Shown: positions 44,138-54,500, numbered from the stretch's first letter. The stretch is DNA of 64,000 nucleotides from Nostoc spongiaeforme FACHB-130 (GCF_014698475.1 NZ_JACJTB010000002.1:124001-188000); one strand, 5' to 3'. Notes: generated from the letters alone by a model not told the origin. Made by a program: numbers and translations.

Positions 44138-44725
44138 ATGACTGCAACTACTAAGAAACTAACTTTTGCAGAGTATCTCAAGCATAGTGATGGTACAGAT
44201 ACTCAATATGAATTAGTAGATGGAGAACTTATCCCCATGAGTCTTGGTACTGGCAAACATGGCAGTATTTCCAAGTTTTTAGAAAGAACTTTTGATGATG
44301 AAAGTGCCAAGATGAGTAAGAATTGGACAGCACAAAAGTTCTCTGTGGGAGTGCGATCGCCACGCGGGGGACGTTGGGATAGTTCACGCATTCTAGATGT
44401 AGTGGTGTTATTAACCGCCCAGTGGGAAGCAATGTTGAATCGAGGAGCTGTGATTGAACTTGATGAAACTCCTCCCATATTGGTGGTAGAAGTTGTCAGC
44501 GAATCGACTCAAACGACAGATTATCGCCACAAGCGTTCTGAGTATGCTGTACGCGGAATTCCTGAATATTGGATTGTTGATCATCTTCAACAGGTAGTAA
44601 CAGTATGCACGTTGGTAGGAGGTTTCTATGATGCTGTTGCATTCCGAGGAGAAGAACGGGTGATTTCTGCGACTTTCCCGGATTTGAATTTAAGTGCTGC
44701 ACAAATTTTGGCAGGAAGGAACTGA
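44138..44725 (+). CDS. Uma2-family (DUF820) putative endonuclease
   Basis: 195 residues from ATG 44138, which replaces an earlier frame start (44111) that lacks a ribosome site. The chain has the Uma2/DUF820 plan: KLTFAEYLKHSDGTDTQYEL, VDGELIPMS, and a PD-(D/E)XK core with SSRILDVVVLL (Asp), PPILVVEVVSEST (Glu and a Val in the usual x-K position), and EYAVRGIPEYWIVD. The family is massively expanded in Nostoc and its cellular role is not settled. The gene is alone. Confidence 0.85.
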   Translation: MTATTKKLTFAEYLKHSDGTDTQYELVDGELIPMSLGTGKHGSISKFLERTFDDESAKMSKNWTAQKFSVGVRSPRGGRWDSSRILDVVVLLTAQWEAMLNRGAVIELDETPPILVVEVVSESTQTTDYRHKRSEYAVRGIPEYWIVDHLQQVVTVCTLVGGFYDAVAFRGEERVISATFPDLNLSAAQILAGRN

Positions 44726-44890
44726 GTTACAGGAGTTGAGTAAATCTGCGATCGCATCATTTTTTCTGTTGCTCAGTCTGCAAAGCTCAGTATTTCTCTG
44801 ATTCTGACTCCTGAATTCTGCTATGTTACCCCAGTGTCGCGGTTCCCAGTCTAATATAAAGAAGTGTAAATTAAGCGATCGCCTACAGGC

Positions 44891-45658
44891 ATGGACTGGA
44901 AAGAAATTAGAGGTAACTGGGTACTGGTTCCCAAAAATCCTATAGGTATTGTCCATTTTTTAGGGGGTGCTTTTGTGGCTACTGCACCCCACCTAACTTA
45001 CCGTTGGTTACTGGAAGAGGTAGCCAGTAAGGGATATCTTGTGATTGCGACTCCCTTTGTGAACACTTTAGATCACATAGCGATCGCCCAATCTGTTTTG
45101 TTAAACTTTGAACGCACCCTCGAACGCTTACACGACTCTGGTTTATTGCGTAAGCTGTATCTTCCTACTTATGGTATTGGCCATAGTATGGGTTGCAAAC
45201 TCCATTTACTCATCGGTAGTTTGTATTCTGTAGAAAGAGCCGGAAATATCTTAATATCCTTTAATAATTATGCAGCTAAAGATGCTATTCCTTTAGTTGA
45301 GCAACTCAATTCTAGTTTAGCAATTGAGTTTACACCTTCGCCATTAGAAACCAATAAGATTGTGCAGGAAGGTTATAAAGTCCGCCGTAATTTACTAATT
45401 AAATTCAATAACGATAACCTCGACCAATCAGCAGCTTTAACCAAAATTTTACAACAACGCTTTCCAGAAATGGTTACAGCACAAACCTTACCTGGAACTC
45501 ATACAACTCCTCTCGGACAAGATATTCAATGGCAAATCGGTGCTTCATTCACTCCTTTTGATGCTTTGGGACAATGGTTTAAGCAAGAAGTCTACCGTGA
45601 TTTACATCAACTTAAGCGTGCTATTCTCCTATGGATAAATCCTTTATCACCACCGTAA
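44891..45658 (+). CDS. DUF1350 family alpha/beta-hydrolase-like protein
   Basis: 255 residues. The start MDWKEIRGNWVLVPKNPIGI and VHFLGGAFVATAPHLTYRWL are typical of DUF1350, a family in cyanobacteria and plants. The fold is of the alpha/beta hydrolase type: strand IVHFLGG before an oxyanion-like loop, and a nucleophile-elbow-like GHSMGCKLHLLIG (Ser in GHSMG). A terminal His in LPGTHTTPLGQD is a candidate catalytic His. Its substrate is unknown; a lipase or esterase role is inference from the fold. Monocistronic. Confidence 0.8.
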   Translation: MDWKEIRGNWVLVPKNPIGIVHFLGGAFVATAPHLTYRWLLEEVASKGYLVIATPFVNTLDHIAIAQSVLLNFERTLERLHDSGLLRKLYLPTYGIGHSMGCKLHLLIGSLYSVERAGNILISFNNYAAKDAIPLVEQLNSSLAIEFTPSPLETNKIVQEGYKVRRNLLIKFNNDNLDQSAALTKILQQRFPEMVTAQTLPGTHTTPLGQDIQWQIGASFTPFDALGQWFKQEVYRDLHQLKRAILLWINPLSPP

Positions 45659-45695
45659 TTTTTGATATATTCCTGAACAGATATAGCAGTCCTAA

Positions 45696-45728
45696 AGATA
45701 CCTGATTTTTGTAAGAAGTCGGGTATCT
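45696..45728. repeat. AGATACC hairpin repeat
   Basis: AGATACCTGATTT pairs with AGAAGTCGGGTATCT over about 13 bp with G-U pairs, loop TTGTA. It lies 38 bases after the DUF1350 stop. It may act as a terminator but has no T-run; it looks like a dispersed foldback. Confidence 0.55.
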
Positions 45729-45825
45729 GACAGGAGATAACTTTAGGAAAGTTGAGAAATTTTAAATTTGTTAATTTGTTGATTTTTTATGATATCAAAT
45801 AATAATTAATTATATCAAAATTTTT

Positions 45826-46962
45826 ATGTTACAAATATTAGTAATCGATGATGATCAGACAATACAAGTATTTCTCAAAAGGCTGTTAGAAAAACAAGGT
45901 TATGAGGTGATTACTGCCTGTAATGGAGAAGAAGGTATTGAGAAAGCGATCGCCTATCATCCAGCCTTAATTATTTGTGATTGGATTATGCCCGGATTAA
46001 ATGGGCTAGAAGTGTGTAATTATATTAAGAATGATCCGAATTTATCCACTAGTTTTTTTATTTTATTAACATCATTAGATTCTGTTGCCGATCGCGTTAA
46101 GGGTTTAGATGCTGGGGCTGATGATTTTATCACTAAACCTATCGAGCAGAACGAATTAAAAGCTAGGGTTAGAGCTGGATTAAGGCTGCATCAATTAAGT
46201 CGAGATTTACAAATTCAAAAGCAGCTTTTAGAAACAGAATTAGCACAAGCGGCTGAATATGTGCGCTCACTTTTACCTTTACCAACCACAGAACCATTCA
46301 AGATTAATTCCTGTTTTATTCCTTCACGGCAACTCGGTGGTGATTGTTTTGATTATTATTGGTTGGATGATGATTGTTTGGCAGTTTATTTATTAGATAC
46401 AGCCGGACATGGACTTAGGGCTACTCTCCCATCTATTTCGGTGTTAAATTTACTGCGATCGCGGGCTTTAAAAAGTTTAAATTACTATCAACCTAGTGAT
46501 GTACTGCGCGGATTAAATGAAACCTTCCAGATAGATTATCAAAATGATAAATACTTTACCATTTGGTATGGGGTTTATCACCGAGTTACCCAGCAGTTAG
46601 TTTATGCTAGTGCTGGACATCCGCCAGCCGTATTAGTATCTGGCAAATCCCCAAAAAATACTGAGGTGCAGCTATTGAGAACTCCTGGTATGCCGGTGGG
46701 GATGTTTCCTGAAGCAAAATATGTTGATGCTTGTTGTCAAATTGCTGACTTTAGCAATCTGTATATTTTTAGTGATGGAGCTTATGAAATCACCAAAACT
46801 GACGGAACTCTTTGGAGTTTAGATGGGTTAATTCAAATATTAGTAAGCATACAAAATACCTTTGATTGCCCACTAGAGCAAGTGCTAAATTACCTAATTG
46901 CTTTAAACTCCAAAGAGAATTTTGATGATGACTTATCAATCTTACAAATTCAATTTCAGTAA
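45826..46962 (+). CDS. Receiver - SpoIIE/PP2C phosphatase response regulator
   Basis: 378 residues. The N-terminal receiver domain (1-120) has the acidic pair at 8-10, phospho-acceptor Asp52 in LIICDWIMPG, and Lys in FITKPIE. After a coiled-coil linker (LQIQKQLLETELAQAAEYV) a SpoIIE-type PP2C domain (about 165-378) has metal-binding signatures GGDCFDYYWLDDDCLAVYLL, DTAGHGLRA, and FSDGAYEI. Such proteins dephosphorylate STAS-domain antagonists and so free or trap an anti-sigma or kinase partner. Exactly this gene converges tail to tail with a STAS gene at 46963, with no base between the two stop codons. Confidence 0.92.
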   Translation: MLQILVIDDDQTIQVFLKRLLEKQGYEVITACNGEEGIEKAIAYHPALIICDWIMPGLNGLEVCNYIKNDPNLSTSFFILLTSLDSVADRVKGLDAGADDFITKPIEQNELKARVRAGLRLHQLSRDLQIQKQLLETELAQAAEYVRSLLPLPTTEPFKINSCFIPSRQLGGDCFDYYWLDDDCLAVYLLDTAGHGLRATLPSISVLNLLRSRALKSLNYYQPSDVLRGLNETFQIDYQNDKYFTIWYGVYHRVTQQLVYASAGHPPAVLVSGKSPKNTEVQLLRTPGMPVGMFPEAKYVDACCQIADFSNLYIFSDGAYEITKTDGTLWSLDGLIQILVSIQNTFDCPLEQVLNYLIALNSKENFDDDLSILQIQFQ

Positions 46963-47289
46963 TTAATTTTTAGAAAGCACAACTTGATGAAATTCATCTT
47001 GGCTAGGAAAAATTTCAAAAACTTTATCCATACCAGTCAATTCAAATAAAATTCTCACTTGTTCATTAATAGAACAAAGCACTAATTTTGTACCTGTCGC
47101 TCTTAATGTTTTGAAAGCTAAAACTAAAGCCCCCAGAGCTGAACTATCCATAAATGTCACATCTTGGCAGTCAACTAGCACAATTTTTGCACCAGTTCCT
47201 TGAAGTTCAGTAATATTTTCTCTCAGAGTTTGTGAATTGTTGGTGTTGATAATACCATTGAGCTTTACAACTTGTACTTGATTATCCAT
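46963..47289 (-). CDS. STAS-domain anti-sigma factor antagonist-like protein
   Basis: 108-residue single STAS domain: VVKLNGIINTNNSQTLRENI, KIVLVDCQDVTFMDSSALGA with the Ser of DSSA as the likely phosphosite, and the final helix LFELTGMDKVFEIFPSQDEF. Compared with the protein at 24324-24692 it lacks the N-terminal strand but has the same core. Convergent and abutting the receiver-SpoIIE phosphatase; the two may be a functional pair acting on an unknown kinase. The gene starts with an ATG after ATATTTCTCC, a fair ribosome site (GGAGAAA on the minus strand). Confidence 0.88.
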   Translation of the reverse strand: MDNQVQVVKLNGIINTNNSQTLRENITELQGTGAKIVLVDCQDVTFMDSSALGALVLAFKTLRATGTKLVLCSINEQVRILFELTGMDKVFEIFPSQDEFHQVVLSKN

Positions 47290-47851
47290 AATATTTCTCC
47301 ATTGTTGTATGAAAAGATGCTGATTTTGTTAGTATTATATACTAATAGCTATTTTGAGCAGAAAACTAGCAAAATCCAAGTTATGATTACTAGCATTTGC
47401 TAAATTGATGTCACTACTTTTGTGATGTGAGTGTTGATAATACATCTTTAATTCCAATTAAGAAGTATCCATAATTTCATTTATCAAGATTAAGAAATCT
47501 CTAAACTTTTCTGTATTCAGCGTATCGTAACTTAAATTACAAAAATATATTTTTGTAGTTAAGTTTTTCAAAATTCTCATCAAAAAGAGTTAGATATATG
47601 AACATAACCGAGAAGTAAAACTAATTTTTGTATCAATCGCACCAGAATATGTAGCAATCTTATTTGATTTCTCAACTATTCGTTTAGGTAGAGAATCAGG
47701 AAGGCTATAGTAAATAAGATGGAGAGTCCCTGAATAAATTTACTGAGATTTGCAGCAGCGATCACTTCGACTTTATTAGTATTCCCAATATTTGTAATAT
47801 TTTTCACAAAACTTAGTTCAGTAATCAATTAAAAATTTAAATATAATTGCC
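47290..47851. other. Intergenic region, nothing assigned
   Basis: 562 bases, AT-rich, between the STAS gene and the HTH gene, both on the minus strand. No credible frame, repeat family or strong hairpin. It likely holds the STAS gene promoter near 47290-47400. Confidence 0.5.
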
Positions 47852-48514
47852 TCAACCGGAATCAATGGGACTTACGGTGACTCGATAGAGCAATTTATCG
47901 CCTTGCAAGTAGCCACTGTAGCGGACTTTGACTAGTTCACCAGGCTGTGCATTTCCTTTGCTTAATTGATGTTTTTGGGGATCATAGGGGATTTCTGCGC
48001 CGATTGGTGCGATCGCTTCTATCCCCCAGGCTTGTAACAGTTTTTTAAGTGAGTTTTCGATTAATGGTAGTATCTTCACTGCTTCCAACTGGGGATTTTC
48101 TCTTGCTTTTTGAGCCGCAGCCGGAAATTGCAATAATAAAGATTCCAGCAATTGCAAACTCGACTGCTGGAATTCTTGGAGTAATAACTCTCGTTGTTGT
48201 TTGATTTGTAATTGCGATCGCTGGTATTCGGTTTTTAAATCAGCAATCTCTTGCAACATCTGTTGAGTAGCAACTTGATCAGCTTGATTCAACTCTCGTG
48301 ATGAAAAAGCTGTAACCAGTTCATTTAACGACACCTGGAGAACAAAAGCCAACTTGAGCAACACATCGACTCTGATTTGTTCTACCTCTCCCCGTCGTAA
48401 CCGCAATATTTGCCGTTCGGAGACACCAGCAGCTTTACTCAAAGCTTTAAAACTTGTAATCCCGACTTTTTGGGATAAATCTTGCAGTTTTTGTGTGAAA
48501 TCAAGATTTGCCAT
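47852..48514 (-). CDS. HTH (XRE-like) protein with GrpE-like C-terminal part
   Basis: 220 residues. An N-terminal helix-turn-helix of the XRE/Cro type (about 17-66, FKALSKAAGVSERQILRLRR ... LAFVLQVSLNELV) is followed by a long coiled coil (about 80-130, DQVATQQMLQEIADLKTEYQ). A C-terminal domain starts LKKLLQAWGIEAIAPIGAEI and continues YDPQKHQ ... GELVKVRYSGYLQGDKLLYR with VTVSP. That end matches the layout of the GrpE beta domain (YDP-x-x-H ... GY-x-x-GD-x-x-R). The protein may therefore couple DNA binding to an Hsp70 nucleotide-exchange-like module. It lies 80 bp after dps on the same strand. Confidence 0.75.
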   Translation of the reverse strand: MANLDFTQKLQDLSQKVGITSFKALSKAAGVSERQILRLRRGEVEQIRVDVLLKLAFVLQVSLNELVTAFSSRELNQADQVATQQMLQEIADLKTEYQRSQLQIKQQRELLLQEFQQSSLQLLESLLLQFPAAAQKARENPQLEAVKILPLIENSLKKLLQAWGIEAIAPIGAEIPYDPQKHQLSKGNAQPGELVKVRYSGYLQGDKLLYRVTVSPIDSG

Positions 48515-48537
48515 CGCTCAGGAAAGAATAAAGGCTT

Positions 48538-48586
48538 AAGGATGAAGTATGAAACTCATACTTAAAATACTTCACGCTTCATCCTT
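48538..48586. repeat. Hairpin in the dps to HTH gene gap
   Basis: AAGGATGAAG pairs perfectly with CTTCATCCTT across 29 bases. It sits in the 80-bp space between dps and the downstream gene, on the transcript of both, and could adjust their relative expression. A related but not identical GAAGT-ATGAA text is seen upstream of dps (about 49145-49180). Confidence 0.5.
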
Positions 48587-48594
48587 CACATTCC

Positions 48595-49086
48595 TTATTC
48601 TTCCAGCAAACTTCTCAACATCCAAGCAGTTTTTTCATGGACTTGCATACGCTGAGTTAACAAATCGGCTGTGGGTTCGTCGTTGACTTCATCTACTATG
48701 GGAAAAATCGATCGCGCAGTTCGCACTACCGCTTCTTGTCCTTCCACCAGTAATTGAATCATCTCCTTAGCCTTTGGTACTCCTGGGGTTTCGGGAATGG
48801 AACTGAGTTTGGCATATTCGCTATAAGTTCCAGGTGCAGGATAACCCAAAGCCCGGATGCGTTCAGCAATTAAATCCACGGCTAAAGCTAGTTCTGTATA
48901 CTGGGTCTCAAACATTAGATGTAATGTTTGAAACATTGGCCCAGTAACATTCCAGTGGAAGTTATGAGTTTTGAGATACAGTGTATAGGTGTCTGCCAAT
49001 AGACGAGACAATCCTTCGGCAATTTTGGTTCTATTTTCTTCGTCGATGCCAATATTTACATTTTTTACTGTTGCTTGAGATGACAT
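48595..49086 (-). CDS. Dps-family DNA-protecting ferritin-like protein
   Basis: 163 residues, a four-helix-bundle Dps that assembles into dodecamers, binds and oxidises iron, and shields DNA. The ferroxidase site is in the usual place: [20 protein letters not shown] (His and His) and [20 protein letters not shown] (Glu, Asp), with the C-terminal [13 protein letters not shown]. Start at ATG 49086. It follows srx by 98 bp on the same strand and precedes the HTH/GrpE-like gene, suggesting an oxidative-stress operon. Confidence 0.92.
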   Translation of the reverse strand: MSSQATVKNVNIGIDEENRTKIAEGLSRLLADTYTLYLKTHNFHWNVTGPMFQTLHLMFETQYTELALAVDLIAERIRALGYPAPGTYSEYAKLSSIPETPGVPKAKEMIQLLVEGQEAVVRTARSIFPIVDEVNDEPTADLLTQRMQVHEKTAWMLRSLLEE

Positions 49087-49184
49087 AATTTTCTCCTAAA
49101 CTTATTATTTGAGGATGAGGGGCTAAGAATGATGAAGTTTAAAGGCTGAATTATGAAAGTTCATACTTCACACTTTATACTTCT

Positions 49185-49448
49185 TTACGCTAAGTGCATC
49201 TTGAGAACGCTGCGAGGAGCTTTACGGACTCTGGCTAATATGGTTTCTTGTCCTAAACGCTGACAAGCTTCATAACGATGGCAGCCAGAAAAGCCATAAT
49301 ATTGGCCGTCTACTTCTAAAATATCGATGGGTTCTTGCTGTCCAATCTCCGCAATGGATTCCATTAAGGCTTTAACCTTGTTGGGATCGTTGGCACGGGG
49401 TAGGGGACGTTTAATTTGATTTAAGGGAATTTCTTGGACTTTAGCCAT
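49185..49448 (-). CDS. srx: Sulfiredoxin
   Basis: 87-residue enzyme that uses ATP to reduce the cysteine-sulfinic acid of over-oxidised 2-Cys peroxiredoxins. The catalytic segment is FSGCHRYEACQRLGQET (Cys in GCHR), preceded by the ParB-like start VQEIPLNQIKRPLPRANDPN and EIGQQEPIDILEVDGQYYGF. Length is the usual minimum. First gene of a minus-strand group with dps and the HTH/GrpE-like gene, which supports a stress role. Its promoter would lie between 49449 and 49563, shared with the divergent SpoIID-like gene. Confidence 0.93.
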   Translation of the reverse strand: MAKVQEIPLNQIKRPLPRANDPNKVKALMESIAEIGQQEPIDILEVDGQYYGFSGCHRYEACQRLGQETILARVRKAPRSVLKMHLA

Positions 49449-49563
49449 CAGGAGTTAATCCAACTAATTCTGTTTTGTGCCTATAGATAAATCATAGTCG
49501 TTATGACTTTGATTTGCAAGTAATTTAGGTAGCTACATTGGCAATGGTACTATTGGAGCATTC

Positions 49564-51231
49564 ATGCGACAAAACCACTACGCTACAAAGCAAATGGTAA
49601 CTCTGCCCCGACGCAATACGAAAAGGCAGAATCAAGTCACAGTCGAATTTTCGTTTTGGCGTTTGTCTTACACAGTAGTAACGACATTTTGCCTATTGGG
49701 GCTGACAGCCGCATCCGGGCCGGGAAGTAACAGCCAAGATGTAGAATTAAGAGTCGGAATTATTCAGAGATTTGGCGAAAAATCCACAGCCAAGCTGCAA
49801 CTAGAACCGACAAAAGGCGATCGCTTGCGGTTAAGCTTTCCTCTAGGTAACAAGCAACAGACCATAGTCACTGACAAACCGGTAAAACTAGAAACAGTGA
49901 TGCAAGCTGTGGCTAAACCTGTAGTTCAGGAAGTAGTGGTTTTAGGGACATACCGTACCTTTGAAACAGCAGAAGATAGCGCCAAAAAATGGCGATCGCA
50001 AGGGGTAGAAGTAGAAATTGCCCAGCCAGAACGTTGGCAAGTTTGGGCCAAGCGGGATGTTTACAGCACAGCTTTATTGCGTCGCTTGCTATTTGAGAAC
50101 TTGCAAAAGTCTGGCGCAAAAATGGCATATATCGATACGAAAGTGCAGAAAGAAGTACCGAAAATCAGTTGGGTAGTGAATGGTAAACGTTACAGCCCAA
50201 TGAACTTAGCCATCAGCGCCGATAAAAACTTAATTCGCATCAACAAAGGTGAAAAATCGGGAACTGGGCGGGTGTATGCGGGGCGAATGGCATTGCAGCC
50301 CAATGCTTACGGTACATATACATTAGTCAATGAAGTCTCCTTAGAAACTTATTTACGCGGTGTTGTTCCTAACGAAATTGGTTCAAATGCGCCCAAAGCC
50401 GCCTTAGAAGCCCAAGCAATTTTAGCCCGTACCTACGCTTTAAGAAATTTGCGGAGATTTGCTGTTGATAACTACCAATTATGTGCTGATACCCACTGTC
50501 AAGTTTATTATGGGCTGAGTGGGGCAACTAGCAAAACAGATCAAGCGATCGCCGCAACTAGAGGCATGGTAGTAACTTATAACAACCAATTAATTGATGC
50601 CTTGTATTCTTCTACAACCGGTGGTGTCACAGCCTTTTTTAGTGATGTCTGGAATGGGGAAGATCGTCCTTATTTAAAACCAGTAGTTGATACGCCGATT
50701 AATTTTTGGGACTTATCACAACAGAGTTTGGCTGATGAAGAGAACTTCCGCAAATTTATTAACATGAAGCAAGGCTTCAATGAAAGCAACTGGGATGTGT
50801 TTCGCTGGAATAAAGAAACTTCCCTGGAAGATATAGCCAAAGATTTACAAAAATTCTTGCGCGTCAAAAACAGCCCCTACGCTAAATTTAAAACCATTGA
50901 GGCGATCGCAGTCACCAAGCGTAGTCACAGTGGGCGTATCCTCGATTTAGCAGTCAAAACCGATATTGGCGTATTTACCCTACACAAAGATGAAGTACGC
51001 AGCGCCTTTGCTGCACCTGTGAGTACATTGTTTTACCTACAACCCTTAAATAAAGGCCAAGCTGAATTATGGGGTTACGCTTTTATTGGTGGAGGGCTAG
51101 GACATGGTGTCGGCTTGAGTCAAACTGGCGCACAAAACTTAGCCAAACTGGGCTGGGAAACGTCAAAAATTCTCCAGTTTTACTATCCAGGGACAAAAAT
51201 TCAAATCTTTAACGACAACATTAAGTTGTAA
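49564..51231 (+). CDS. SpoIID/LytB-domain protein
   Basis: 555 residues. A membrane segment near the N-terminus (about 31-51, RLSYTVVTTFCLLGLTAASG) is followed by a SPOR-like part (about 115-170, EVVVLGTYRTFETAEDSAKK). The SpoIID domain then follows with the characteristic VSLETYLRGVVPNEIGSNAP, ALEAQAILARTYALRNLRRF, DTHCQVYYGLSG, and near the end GGLGHGVGLSQTGAQNLAKL. SpoIID proteins cleave glycan strands of denuded peptidoglycan; in cyanobacteria the family is implicated in cell-wall remodelling, for example at septa. Full length and alone. Confidence 0.9.
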   Translation: MRQNHYATKQMVTLPRRNTKRQNQVTVEFSFWRLSYTVVTTFCLLGLTAASGPGSNSQDVELRVGIIQRFGEKSTAKLQLEPTKGDRLRLSFPLGNKQQTIVTDKPVKLETVMQAVAKPVVQEVVVLGTYRTFETAEDSAKKWRSQGVEVEIAQPERWQVWAKRDVYSTALLRRLLFENLQKSGAKMAYIDTKVQKEVPKISWVVNGKRYSPMNLAISADKNLIRINKGEKSGTGRVYAGRMALQPNAYGTYTLVNEVSLETYLRGVVPNEIGSNAPKAALEAQAILARTYALRNLRRFAVDNYQLCADTHCQVYYGLSGATSKTDQAIAATRGMVVTYNNQLIDALYSSTTGGVTAFFSDVWNGEDRPYLKPVVDTPINFWDLSQQSLADEENFRKFINMKQGFNESNWDVFRWNKETSLEDIAKDLQKFLRVKNSPYAKFKTIEAIAVTKRSHSGRILDLAVKTDIGVFTLHKDEVRSAFAAPVSTLFYLQPLNKGQAELWGYAFIGGGLGHGVGLSQTGAQNLAKLGWETSKILQFYYPGTKIQIFNDNIKL

Positions 51232-51390
51232 ATCTTGCTGAGTCAGATCAACTCACACTCATAACGGCTGAAGCCAGAAAACGAAAAATGAAGGTTTGGT
51301 AGAAGGGTTTAAGGGTGTAGGGGTGTATGTATCTAAAGCTTTTACACCGTTCGGAAGTTCGGCGAAGCCTCATACCCTTATACCCCTACA

Positions 51391-51427
51391 CCCAATCTCC
51401 ACATACAAACTTTGTACGTAAATCCTC
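51391..51427 (-). repeat. Dispersed GACTTACGCA-type repeat, copy 3 (diverged)
   Basis: Minus strand reads GAGGATTTACGTACAAAGTT, then GTGGAGATTGGG and a GGGTGTAGGGG-rich tail. It begins 3 bases after the first ferredoxin stop, parallel to the copies after metK and after the gene at 17477. Confidence 0.4.
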
Positions 51428-51429
51428 TA

Positions 51430-52749
<1,320 letters not shown>

Positions 52750-53724
52750 GTGCGCGTCGGCTTGGTAGGTACTGGGTATGCAGCAAAACTCAGGGCAGAA
52801 GCACTGCTGCAAGATGAGAGATCGCATCTCGTCGCAGTGGTTGGTCATACCCCAGAAACAACAGAAATTTTCGCAAAAGAATATCAAACCTCAGCTTTAA
52901 GTTCTTGGCAAGAGTTAGTAGCACGAGAAGATGTGGATATGGTAGTGATATCCACAGTGAATCGAGATCATGGCGCGATCGCCCGTGCTGCCCTGATCCA
53001 CGGCAAGCATGTAATTGTAGAATATCCTCTAGCAGTTGATCTCACAGAAGCCAAGGAAATTATCGCCTTGGCCAAAGCCCAAAAGAAATTGCTGCATGTG
53101 GAACATATAGAACTTTTGGGTGGCTTACACCAAGCTTTAAAACAAAATTTAGAGCAAGTGGGGGATGTGTTTTATGTGCGCTACAGCACAATCAATCCTC
53201 AAAATCCGGCTCCGCGCAAGTGGACTTATAATCATGAATTATTTGGCTTTCCGTTGATTGGGGCAATTTCTCGTTTGCATCGCCTGATTGATTTGTTTGG
53301 TAAAGTCTTTACAGTCAACTGTCATCAGCGATATTGGGCAGTAGAATCAGAGTACTACCAAACTTGTATGTGTGTGAGTCAACTGTGCTTTCATAGTGGA
53401 CTGTTAGCACAAGTAATTTACGGCAAAGGTGAAACAATTTGGCAGCCAGAGCGCAAATTTGAGGTTCACGGCGAAAAAGGCGGTTTAATTTTTGATGGTA
53501 ATACTGGCTACTTAATTAAATCAGGAGAAACCACAGCCATAAATGTGGGAACACGCCGGGGTTTGTTTGCCAAAGATACCACTATGGTCTTAGACCATTT
53601 GTTTGATGATGCTCCTTTGTATGTCACTCCCGAAGCAAGTTTATATACGCTCAAGGTAGCAGATGCTGTCCAAAGAGCAGCAAACTCAGGGTTAACTATA
53701 TTTTTGAATGATGCTTTAGATTAA
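52750..53724 (+). CDS. bvdR: Biliverdin reductase BvdR (Gfo/Idh/MocA fold)
   Basis: 324 residues. It has the Rossmann start MRVGLVGTGYAAKLRAEALL and the typical pattern of this fold, AALIHGKHVIVEYPLAVDLT. The segments LLHVEHIELLGGLHQALKQN and VFYVRYSTINPQNPAPRKWT, FGFPLIGAISRLHRL match the cyanobacterial biliverdin reductases I know rather than generic sugar dehydrogenases. It would reduce biliverdin to bilirubin with NADPH. Start is GTG 52750 (product MRVGLVG). It overlaps map by one base (TAATG). The name is inferred by resemblance, not by a search. Confidence 0.82.
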   Translation: MRVGLVGTGYAAKLRAEALLQDERSHLVAVVGHTPETTEIFAKEYQTSALSSWQELVAREDVDMVVISTVNRDHGAIARAALIHGKHVIVEYPLAVDLTEAKEIIALAKAQKKLLHVEHIELLGGLHQALKQNLEQVGDVFYVRYSTINPQNPAPRKWTYNHELFGFPLIGAISRLHRLIDLFGKVFTVNCHQRYWAVESEYYQTCMCVSQLCFHSGLLAQVIYGKGETIWQPERKFEVHGEKGGLIFDGNTGYLIKSGETTAINVGTRRGLFAKDTTMVLDHLFDDAPLYVTPEASLYTLKVADAVQRAANSGLTIFLNDALD

Positions 53725-54500
53725 TGCCCATGAAAACCGAAACAATTGTTATTTTATCCTCAAGAGAAATTGAAAAAATGCGTCGGGCAGGGCGCTTGGC
53801 AGCTAAACTCCTAGAGCATCTTGAACCACTAGTAAAACCAGGGGTAAGTACACTGGAACTCAACGATGAAGCTGAACGTTGGACACAAGCGCACAATGCG
53901 AAAAGCGCACCCTTGGGTTATAAGGGTTTCCCCAAATCAATCTGCACCAGTGTGAATGAGGTCATCTGTCATGGCATTCCCAATGCTAAACAAATCCTCA
54001 AAGATGGTGACATTATTAATATTGATGTTACGCCGATTGTAGATGGATATCACGGTGATACATCAAAAACATTTATTGTCGGTAATGCTGCTGCTAAAAC
54101 GCAAAAGTTGGTAGAAGTAACTCAAGAGTGCCTATATCGTGGAATTGCGGAAGTCAAACCAGGCGCAAAGATTGGGGATATTGGCGCAGCAATTCAAGAA
54201 TATGCAGAGTCTCAGGGTTTTTCTGTGGTGCGGGATTTTGTCGGACATGGCATTAGTAATATTTTCCATACAGCGCCTGATATCCCGCATTATGGGACTC
54301 GCGGCAAAGGTAAGCGCCTGAGACCTGGAATGGTATTTACCATTGAGCCGATGATTAATGAAGGGACTTGGGAAGTAGAAATGTTGAGTGATGGTTGGAC
54401 GGCTGTAACCCGCGATCGCAAATTATCAGCCCAATTTGAACATACAATTGTGGTGACAGAAGATGGGGTAGAAATTCTGACTCTGCCTGAAGCTGAGTAA
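53724..54500 (+). CDS. map: Type I methionine aminopeptidase
   Basis: 258-residue metal-dependent enzyme that removes the initiator Met from new proteins. The pita-bread fold signatures are present: ELNDEAERWTQAHNAKSAPL, then SVNEVICHGIPNAKQILKDG, GDIINIDVTPIVDGYHGDTS (two metal Asp), YAESQGFSVVRDFVGHGISN (His), and FTIEPMINEG and QFEHTIVVTEDG (Glu). The frame overlaps the bvdR stop by one base (TAATG), which implies coupled translation of the pair; ATG 53730 is a possible alternative start. Confidence 0.95.
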   Translation: MPMKTETIVILSSREIEKMRRAGRLAAKLLEHLEPLVKPGVSTLELNDEAERWTQAHNAKSAPLGYKGFPKSICTSVNEVICHGIPNAKQILKDGDIINIDVTPIVDGYHGDTSKTFIVGNAAAKTQKLVEVTQECLYRGIAEVKPGAKIGDIGAAIQEYAESQGFSVVRDFVGHGISNIFHTAPDIPHYGTRGKGKRLRPGMVFTIEPMINEGTWEVEMLSDGWTAVTRDRKLSAQFEHTIVVTEDGVEILTLPEAE

